Assembly: GCA_016861025.1 (NCBI GenBank)
Contig: BOKO01000021.1
Span: 48,391 to 112,390 of the forward strand
Reading direction: 5' to 3'
Source of the DNA: Chloroflexota bacterium
GTDB lineage: Bacteria > Chloroflexota > Anaerolineae > Caldilineales > Caldilineaceae
DNA: 64,000 bases
This document shows positions 58,181 through 64,000 of the stretch, piece after piece. Positions within the stretch are counted from its first letter, which is position 1. Each line of letters opens with the position of its first letter. The notes below the pieces were generated by a model. It was given only the letters and a program-made list of their open reading frames with translations. It did no database searches and had not been told where the DNA came from. The position numbers and the translations under genes are program-made.

Positions 58181-59347
58181 ATGAAGAAATTGAAAACAGG
58201 AATTATCGGGCTGGGATTATTAGGCAACCAATATCTGGAGTTTTTTCACAAGCGCGAAGACGTGGAGGTTGTAGCCGTCTGCGATATTCGGCGTTCTATC
58301 GCCGAGGCGACAGCAGCACAACACCACATTGACGCATATTCAGAGGTCAAAGAATTGCTTGCGACGCATCACCCTGATCTGATTGTAGTCGCAACACCCG
58401 ATCATTTGCATCAAGCGCCGACGTTGGCCGCCATCGAAGCTGGCATACCGTACATCATTCTAGAAAAGCCGCTGGCAACTACTCTCGACGAGGCAACCAC
58501 GATATTCGAGAAAGTCGAACAGAGCGGAGTGAGGCTCTTTATCAACTACGCCAATCGCGCCATGCCCTACGACTTAGCAACCTATTATGTTCTGCGGAAT
58601 CATCTGATTGGTCAGCCCGTTTACGTGGAGTCGCGACTTGATGACAACATTAGTGTACCCACGATGTTGTGGGGGGAACGTAGCCGCGAGTTCGCAGCTG
58701 GCTCCTCACCAACCCATTTCCTGTTAAGCCATGTCGTCGATCTCATGCACTGGTATTTTGCGCCTGCGCGTGTTGTCGAAGTGTTTGCCATTAACCAGAT
58801 GCGCGTACTTGGGTTTACGCCTGACCTCTTCGACGCCTTTTTGACCTTCGACAATGGACTCAAGGCGCGAGTCAAAGCCGAATGGATCAAGCACATGGAC
58901 CAGATCGTCGAATATTACACCTGCATCACCGGGGAACAGGGCAACATCATCTATAACAAGCGACCTGGATTCGGTGTTCAAGAGAGCTGGCGCGCCAATC
59001 TATCGGCGCCGCCCGCAGAGGGTTCGTTGTCAGAACATCACCGCCGACTGGGAGAGCAGGGCATCGACACACGGCTCGCATACCACTATCGTCCCAACAC
59101 CGCCGCGTATGATGCATCAACGGTGCGAGCGTCTCTTGAACACATAGGCTCAGATCAGGCGAACGGAATGATGTTGGTTGGTCCCATGCTTGACGCCATT
59201 TGCGAAGGCACGTTGACGCCCTCATCTTGGCTAGATCGCGGCCCGCTCCCGACGCACCGGGATGGATTGCGACAGGTTCAGGTTGTGCAAGCGATTGTCG
59301 ACTCTGCGCGCTTGGGTGCACCGGTCGCTGTCCAACAGCAGCCATAA
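58181..59347 (+). CDS. Gfo/Idh/MocA-family sugar oxidoreductase
   Basis: A 388-residue NAD(P)-dependent dehydrogenase. LKTGIIGLGLLGNQYLEFFHKREDVEVVAVCD is the cofactor fold. VATPDHLHQAPTLAAIEAGIPYIILEKPLATT has the EKP motif. HFLLSHVVDLMHWYFAPARVVEV carries the catalytic-type Asp-x3-His region. The long C-terminal part (THRDGLRQVQVVQAIVDSARLG) is typical of sugar-specific members. It lies between a ROK repressor and a sugar ABC transporter, suggesting it oxidises the imported sugar or sugar acid. AAAGG precedes ATG by about twelve bases. Confidence 0.87.
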   Translation: MKKLKTGIIGLGLLGNQYLEFFHKREDVEVVAVCDIRRSIAEATAAQHHIDAYSEVKELLATHHPDLIVVATPDHLHQAPTLAAIEAGIPYIILEKPLATTLDEATTIFEKVEQSGVRLFINYANRAMPYDLATYYVLRNHLIGQPVYVESRLDDNISVPTMLWGERSREFAAGSSPTHFLLSHVVDLMHWYFAPARVVEVFAINQMRVLGFTPDLFDAFLTFDNGLKARVKAEWIKHMDQIVEYYTCITGEQGNIIYNKRPGFGVQESWRANLSAPPAEGSLSEHHRRLGEQGIDTRLAYHYRPNTAAYDASTVRASLEHIGSDQANGMMLVGPMLDAICEGTLTPSSWLDRGPLPTHRDGLRQVQVVQAIVDSARLGAPVAVQQQP

Positions 59348-59587
59348 CTTTATCGGTGAATCCATCCGTAATGTGCGCAATACTTTGGCCTTTGTGGTTC
59401 ACTCGTCTACGCAATTTGCGGATTGATTCTTAATTCCTTGCAATTCGGATATGTAGTAGGCAGGTGTTCTGCACACATCCAAAGAGGAGGTGCTCACGGA
59501 GTACACGTTATCGTCGGTGTTGTTTCTGATCAGCAGGTGAATTTGTAAGTGAGTATGGCAATTCAGTAGCTACAAGGAGAAAACCAA

Positions 59588-61081
59588 ATGGGCACTCGTG
59601 TCGGATTCTCGCGACGTGATTTTCTCAAAGTCACTGCTGGCAGTGCAGTGGCTTTAGGCTTGGCTGGGTGTGTGGCGCCAGTTGTTACGCCAGCGCAAGC
59701 GCCAGTTGGCGAAGGTGCACCTGCGATGCAGGTCGACGCCATCCGTGTGCTTGTCGTTGGCGATCCGTTTCAGTTTGCTCTGGAAAAGGTGGTCAACGCC
59801 TTTACCGAAAAAACCGGCATCGCCGTCAATTTGGAGAGCTTGTCGTATGATGCGCTCAATGCGCGCTTGGCGACATCCTTTGTGAGCGGTTCATCGGATG
59901 CAGATGTCGTGACGGTCGATCAGATGTGGAACAGCCAGTACTTCGACAACCAGTGGATCGTGGCGCTGGATGATTTCATCAAGGCTGACAGCGAAACCAA
60001 TCTCAACGATTTTATCCCCGAGGTGCTGTACTCGCTCAATACTTGGCGCGGTCACATCGTCACACTGCCGATTGCGGCGTATGGGCAAGGCGTCATGTAT
60101 CGCACCGATGTGTTCGATGCGCTAGGATTGCCACCGCCACCCAAAACCGGAGCCGATGCTGGCGCCTGGACCTGGGACGCCTATATGGATCAGATCCGTC
60201 AAATCGACGGGCAGACAATGGACGGCGCCCAGATGTACGGTACAGTGATCTGCGGTTCGCAGCCAGTGCCCGTCGTGCACATGTACAGTCAGCTGGGCGC
60301 CAGCTATGGGGCGCGCTGGTTCAAACAATTCCCCGAGTCGCCCTGGGATTTCACACCCACAATCAATTCGCCCGAAAATGTCGCCGGATTGACCGCCTAC
60401 AAGGACCTCTATGCGATGTCGCCTGATGAGGCTATCAATTATGTGTGGTTTGACGCCGGCACCCGGTTCTCTCAGGGCGACATCGGCATGTTCTTCTGGT
60501 GGACGCCTTATTTCTATCTGGTCAAGAACAATGGCTATATGACCGGTGAAAAGTCCACCATCATCGATCACTACGATGTGGGCATGTTGCCGCATGCCGA
60601 AGGACGTGATCCGTTGGTGAGTCTAGGCGGCTGGAGCCTCGGCATTCCGTCCTCCACCGCCAAAAAGCAGGCGGCTTGGGAGTTCATCAAGTGGGCGACG
60701 GGGGCTGAGGCTCAGAAACAGATGGCGCTCGTGCCGGATTACAACTATCAATTCAGCGACTTCGCTCGCCAGTCCCTGTACGAAGACGCTGAAATCCGGG
60801 AAATCTATCCATATCTTGATGTACAGCTGGAACTGATGCGCCAGGGCAATGGCAAGATCGTGCGGCCGCCAATGCCAATTTACACATCATTGGAAGCGGT
60901 CTATGGCCTCAACATCAACCAGGCTTTGTCCGGCAGCATGTCCCCAGAACAGGCGCTCGAGACGACAGACACGCTGTTCCGCAATGTGTTGCAGGGGAAT
61001 TTCATGTTGCCATATCAGTTCGAGAGCTACGACGACACCCTTGAGAATACGAAGCGATTGATCAGCGAGTTGGCTGGGTAG
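59588..61081 (+). CDS. Sugar ABC transporter substrate-binding lipoprotein (Tat-exported)
   Basis: A 497-residue CUT1-type solute-binding protein. The N-terminus combines a twin-arginine motif (SRRDFLK) and a lipobox, LAGC with Cys28, so it is exported folded and lipid-anchored. The mature part shows AIRVLVVGDPFQFALEKVVNAFTEKTGIAVNLE, DADVVTVDQMW and SLGGWSLGIPSSTAKKQAAWEFIKWAT, the extracellular-binding-protein-1 pattern. It delivers sugar to the two permeases encoded next. AAGGAG lies eight bases before ATG. A strong hairpin between this gene and the permeases may raise its message level. Confidence 0.92.
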   Translation: MGTRVGFSRRDFLKVTAGSAVALGLAGCVAPVVTPAQAPVGEGAPAMQVDAIRVLVVGDPFQFALEKVVNAFTEKTGIAVNLESLSYDALNARLATSFVSGSSDADVVTVDQMWNSQYFDNQWIVALDDFIKADSETNLNDFIPEVLYSLNTWRGHIVTLPIAAYGQGVMYRTDVFDALGLPPPPKTGADAGAWTWDAYMDQIRQIDGQTMDGAQMYGTVICGSQPVPVVHMYSQLGASYGARWFKQFPESPWDFTPTINSPENVAGLTAYKDLYAMSPDEAINYVWFDAGTRFSQGDIGMFFWWTPYFYLVKNNGYMTGEKSTIIDHYDVGMLPHAEGRDPLVSLGGWSLGIPSSTAKKQAAWEFIKWATGAEAQKQMALVPDYNYQFSDFARQSLYEDAEIREIYPYLDVQLELMRQGNGKIVRPPMPIYTSLEAVYGLNINQALSGSMSPEQALETTDTLFRNVLQGNFMLPYQFESYDDTLENTKRLISELAG

Positions 61082-61115
61082 ACCGTTCTGATTGAGTAGG
61101 CGCGATCGATGTTCT

Positions 61116-61150
61116 GGGCGTTGAGTTGCCACTGTGGCAACTCAACGCCC
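61116..61150. repeat. Perfect 16-bp hairpin between binding protein and permease genes
   Basis: Bases 61116-61131 pair with 61135-61150 around CTG. No T-run follows. Position and form resemble the stabilising hairpins found between binding-protein and permease genes in other sugar operons (inference). Confidence 0.8.
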
Positions 61151-61167
61151 ATCAAACGGTAAGTAGA

Positions 61168-62055
61168 ATGAAAAGATTAATCTCTGTACGGTGGTATCCG
61201 TATCTATTTATTATGCCATCGTTCCTGCTGTTGGTGACGCTTATTATCTACCCTACATTCTTTGTCATTTCCAACAGCTTTTATTTTTGGAATCTCCAGA
61301 CCAGCCCGGTGCCTTTGCAGTTCGTCGGTCTGAAAAACTTCGAGTTGGTCTTCACCGCAACACCGTTCGTCGACTCACTGCGAAACACCCTGGTTATCGC
61401 GTTTGTAGGGACAGCAATTGAATTCTGGCTTGGTATGGGGATCGCCCTTCTCCTCAACGCTGGCGTCCCTGGCACGAGCATTTTTCGCTCATTGTTAATC
61501 ATGCCGGTCACCATTGCGCCGGTTGTCACTGGTTTTCTCTTCCGCTATATGTACTATCGAGAAGGCGGGCTGGTCACCTGGCTTTTGTTGCAGATAGGCG
61601 CGCCCGTCTCATCCCGTGGTTTGCTTGGGGAGGAAAGCACTGCGCTTGCCAGTGTGTTGGCAGCCGATGTCTGGCAATGGACGCCTTTTGCAGCGATTCT
61701 GCTGTACGCTGGGCTGCTTGCCATTTCAGATGAGATCAAAGAAGCTGCGCGTGTTGATGGCGCATCTGGGTGGCGGATGTTTTGGCATATCACGTTGCCG
61801 CTGGTTAGGCCGACAGCTGCGATCTTCATCATGCTACGCTTTATGCAACTCTTCAACATGTTCGATCTGGTGTTGGTGCTCACAAGGGGCGGACCGGGCA
61901 CTTCATCGCGTACGCTTGCCTACAACCTCTATCAGGAGGGTCTTGCAAACTACAACATCGGCATCGCCGCCGCCATGACCGTCCTTATCGTTCTTTCGGT
62001 TACGCTGCTCATCAATGTTTATATTCGCATTGCATTTAAGGAATGGGAATGGTGA
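61168..62055 (+). CDS. Sugar ABC transporter permease, MalF-like
   Basis: A 295-residue inner-membrane protein with six helices. LFIMPSFLLLVTLIIYPTFFVISNSF is helix 1, and NTLVIAFVGTAIEFWLGMGIALLLN is within the transporter domain. The cytoplasmic EAA loop reads EAARVDGASGWRMFWHITLPLVRP, which contacts the ATPase. ATG 61168 follows a long hairpin; an earlier frame from 61126 would translate the hairpin. Pairs with the MalG-like protein encoded two bases downstream. No ATPase gene is in view, so a shared MsmK-type subunit is expected elsewhere. Confidence 0.92.
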   Translation: MKRLISVRWYPYLFIMPSFLLLVTLIIYPTFFVISNSFYFWNLQTSPVPLQFVGLKNFELVFTATPFVDSLRNTLVIAFVGTAIEFWLGMGIALLLNAGVPGTSIFRSLLIMPVTIAPVVTGFLFRYMYYREGGLVTWLLLQIGAPVSSRGLLGEESTALASVLAADVWQWTPFAAILLYAGLLAISDEIKEAARVDGASGWRMFWHITLPLVRPTAAIFIMLRFMQLFNMFDLVLVLTRGGPGTSSRTLAYNLYQEGLANYNIGIAAAMTVLIVLSVTLLINVYIRIAFKEWEW

Positions 62056-62056
62056 T

Positions 62057-62884
62057 ATGGCGCTCAAGACTTATGAGAAAATTCTGATTTATTTGGCGTG
62101 GATCGCCGTCTTGCTCTTCTTTTTAACACCGATCGCCTGGTTTTGGGCGTTGGCCCTACGTCCACAAGCCACGGCTTTCGCCATGCCGCCGGTATTTTTC
62201 TTTCAGCCACACCTGGATGCGTTTCGCTACACCTTTCTCGACCCAGGCGTCAATGCTCCGCAGCTACGCAACAGCTTGATCGTCGCGCTAGGCGCCACGC
62301 TGCTCAACCTACCTTTTGCCATGGCCGCCGCCTACGCATTGTCACGCTTTCGGCTTAGGGGCAAGCGTTTCTTTATGCTCTGGTATCTGAGTCTGTTGAT
62401 GGCGCCGCCCGTAGTCTATTTGATTCCATATTTCATCCTCATGTCTCGGCTGCGTCTCACTGGCACCTACTTCTCTATGGTGTTGATCCTCCAGACATTG
62501 ACAATTCCTATGTCAGTCTGGCTACTAAAGAGCTTTATTGACGAAGTGCCTGTAGAGTTGGAGGAGGCCGCTGCAGTGGATGGTGCAAACTGGTTTGTTC
62601 GCCTGGTTAAGATCGCCCTCCCATTGACGTTGCCTGGCATTGTCGTCACTTCGATGTTCGCCTTTGTGTTCAGCTGGAACAACGTCGTCTTTCCCCTCGT
62701 GCTCAGCAATCAGAGAACAATGACTTTACCCGTCGGCACAATGAACTACTTTGCCACTGCCGGCATCACTTGGAACTACATCGCTGCCACATCTGTCATG
62801 GCAATGATTCCACCGATGATCATCTTCCTCCTCTTAGGACGCTACATTGTGCGCGGCCTCACTTTTGGCGCCGTCAAAGGTTGA
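62057..62884 (+). CDS. Sugar ABC transporter permease, MalG-like
   Basis: A 275-residue permease with six helices. ILIYLAWIAVLLFFLTPIAWFWALALRP begins it. NSLIVALGATLLNLPFAMAAAYALSRFR is the binding-protein-dependent transport domain. The EAA loop reads EEAAAVDGANWFVRLVKIALPLTLPG, and the protein ends with AGITWNYIAATSVMAMIPPMIIFLLLGRYIVRGLTFGAVKG, the standard CUT1 MalG tail. ATG 62057 begins two bases after the MalF-like stop. It completes the transmembrane pair of the importer. It is the last gene before the IS element. Confidence 0.93.
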   Translation: MALKTYEKILIYLAWIAVLLFFLTPIAWFWALALRPQATAFAMPPVFFFQPHLDAFRYTFLDPGVNAPQLRNSLIVALGATLLNLPFAMAAAYALSRFRLRGKRFFMLWYLSLLMAPPVVYLIPYFILMSRLRLTGTYFSMVLILQTLTIPMSVWLLKSFIDEVPVELEEAAAVDGANWFVRLVKIALPLTLPGIVVTSMFAFVFSWNNVVFPLVLSNQRTMTLPVGTMNYFATAGITWNYIAATSVMAMIPPMIIFLLLGRYIVRGLTFGAVKG

Positions 62885-63078
62885 CCGGCGCCTGCCACCT
62901 TCTCCAGTGCACTGCGCGGGTTGTTAGGCTGCAGGAGCTTGGGCGGTGTCGTTACATGCCAACCACTCGTTATATGCGAGCGGAGTCAACAGGCCACGCC
63001 TTGCAACGCCGTTCCCCGCCACATTCGCTGGTTTCATTGTGGGCTGTGAGATAGGTTGCAAGAGTTGTTGAATCAATG
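62885..63078. other. Spacer with possible transposase remnant
   Basis: About 190 bases between the permease gene and the IS element. Read on the - strand, part of it translates without stop to RGLLTPLAYNEWLA and a terminal stop, reminiscent of a transposase C-terminus. It is too short to classify. Confidence 0.25.
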
Positions 63079-63080
63079 TT

Positions 63081-63095
63081 ACCTTGATTGCTAGT
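63081..63095 (+). repeat. Left terminal inverted repeat of the IS982-like element
   Basis: ACCTTGATTGCTAGT matches the complement of 63983-63997 exactly. The transposase stop codon (read on the - strand at 63091-63093) lies inside it. Confidence 0.85.
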
Positions 63096-63903
63096 CGGCG
63101 TTAGTTAGTGCAAGAGCAACGATCGCAGCATGGACTTTGATAGAGAAGCCTGGATTGGTGCGAGCATAGATACGCTCTATCGCCATCTTTTCGAGTTGGC
63201 TGTTGACCGTCTCAATGGTGTGGCGATAGTCCCGGAGATCAAAATCGTCCCACCAGTCAAGCGGCTGCATGTTCGCCCGGACTTGTGCGACAAGACGGAC
63301 GCCGGACGCTGTGAGAATGGCAGTTGCATCGGATGCACTGATGTAGGCTTTGTCGCCCAGGAGCTTGGCGCCTGCGGGCAAAGCATCCGCCAACTCATGC
63401 ACAGGCGTCAGATCGTGCAACGAAGCTGGCAGAAGCGTGAAGCGCACCGGCTCGCCAGCCGGCGTGCAGACCAAATGCAAACGCCAACCGAAGAACTTCT
63501 CATCTTTGGCGGCACAATAGCCGCAGTAAATGCGTCCGCGCACCTTGCGGCAGCGCCAAGCGCGTATGCGGCGACAGACGGGGACAGGCATCGAGTCAAT
63601 CACATACGTTTCTCCTGTCGCAAAGAGTTCGCCCAGTGTCTCTGCCGCCAGCAGCAGCCAGTCGCCCAGTGCATGCAGGCGACGATTGAAGCGGGATGTA
63701 CTCAACGCCCCCGACAAGTAACCGCACTCTTGCATCACACACAGCGCACATTCATGGTGATTCTGAAAGTACTTGGCCGCCACGATGGCGACGGTCAACA
63801 CTTCTGCGTCGCTCGCTTGCGCAAGCGGGTGAGTCCGATGTCCCAAAGCCGTCATCAAATCATCAATGACAACAAATGCGGTTATAATCCACGTGGCGTT
63901 CAT
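63091..63903 (-). CDS. IS982-family DDE transposase
   Basis: A 270-residue transposase. VIDSMPVPVCRRIRAWRCRKVRG gives Asp103, LLGDKAYIS gives Asp184 and HTIETVNSQLEKM gives Glu231, the catalytic DDE set of the IS982 family. KDEKFFGWRLHLVCT and LLPASLHDLTPV are also family-typical. AAGGAG seven bases ahead fixes the start at 63903; a longer frame to 63966 reaches towards the terminus. The gene looks intact, so the element may be active. It lies convergent to the sugar-import operon, 206 bases after its last gene. Confidence 0.9.
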   Translation of the reverse strand: MNATWIITAFVVIDDLMTALGHRTHPLAQASDAEVLTVAIVAAKYFQNHHECALCVMQECGYLSGALSTSRFNRRLHALGDWLLLAAETLGELFATGETYVIDSMPVPVCRRIRAWRCRKVRGRIYCGYCAAKDEKFFGWRLHLVCTPAGEPVRFTLLPASLHDLTPVHELADALPAGAKLLGDKAYISASDATAILTASGVRLVAQVRANMQPLDWWDDFDLRDYRHTIETVNSQLEKMAIERIYARTNPGFSIKVHAAIVALALTNAD

Positions 63904-63982
63904 GGTGCTCTCCTTTGGACGGTTGTTTGGTAACTCCATCCTCTTCGGAGACCCCATGAACGCCAAATTTCACCATCGCACA

Positions 63983-63997
63983 ACTAGCAATCAAGGT
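63983..63997 (-). repeat. Right terminal inverted repeat of the IS982-like element
   Basis: ACTAGCAATCAAGGT is the exact complement of the left end. The window ends three bases later (AAT). Confidence 0.85.
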
Positions 63998-64000
63998 AAT

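Larger units (their letters stand above)
63081..63997 (-). mobile_element. IS982-family insertion sequence
   Basis: A complete element of about 917 bases. It has one transposase gene and perfect inverted ends (ACCTTGATTGCTAGT at 63081-63095 and its complement at 63983-63997; two more outer bases also match). The left flank AATGTT and the visible right flank AAT would fit a six-base target duplication, cut by the window edge. Confidence 0.85.

Overview
The window reads as a chromosomal segment of a Chloroflexota bacterium, probably an Anaerolineae/Caldilinea-like lineage. This is inference from three things: many secreted proteins with long Pro-Thr stalks and a short C-terminal tail of the LYLPGITR/FLPIVNR type, Tat-exported solute-binding lipoproteins of a kind common in that phylum, and moderately high GC. 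Almost everything is on the + strand in tightly packed operons. Only a small antitoxin-like gene and an IS982-type transposase lie on the - strand. I found no rRNA, tRNA or CRISPR array.

Region 1 (1-20900) is a surface-polysaccharide locus. It opens with glycosyltransferases and a pyruvyltransferase (1-5496). A GC-richer, translationally coupled sugar-nucleotide module follows (5521-12636): NDP-sugar epimerase/dehydratase, C-methyltransferase, RmlC-type 3,5-epimerase, DUF4910 protein, class III aminotransferase, RfbF-type cytidylyltransferase and PIG-L deacetylase. An AT-richer stretch comes next (12662-20900), with a methyltransferase, three secreted proteins and an O-antigen-ligase/polymerase-like protein carrying a TPR tail.

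Region 2 (20914-33829) encodes most of a UDP-2,3-diacetamido-uronic-acid pathway (WbpD-, WbpE-, WbpB- and WecB/WbpI-like enzymes). It also holds a DPM-type glycosyltransferase, an SMR-like small membrane protein and a GT39 transferase, which suggests lipid-linked sugar handling. A carrier protein, ketoreductase, spermidine-synthase-like membrane protein and AMP-forming acyl ligase complete it and look like an acyl-tailoring module.

Region 3 (34171-50639) encodes very large secreted proteins (LamG, PKD/Ig-like repeats and a beta-sandwich-like unit present three times), an alpha/beta hydrolase, a Tat-exported deacetylase-like protein, a second polysaccharide-deacetylase-like protein and an HGSNAT-like membrane acetyltransferase. 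These suggest surface display and N-acetyl editing of polysaccharide.

Region 4 (50639-56422) has an orphan antitoxin next to a 15-codon toxin remnant. It is followed by three adjacent genes: a metzincin protease, a transglutaminase-like protein, and a multidomain glycosidase-like/SH3b/muramidase/two-TM protein. The last looks like a wall-targeting or conflict protein.

Region 5 (56709-62884) is a carbohydrate-import locus: ROK repressor with a palindromic site upstream, Gfo/Idh/MocA oxidoreductase, Tat/lipoprotein solute-binding protein and two CUT1 permeases, with no ATPase in view. An IS982-family element with perfect terminal inverted repeats closes the window (63081-63997).
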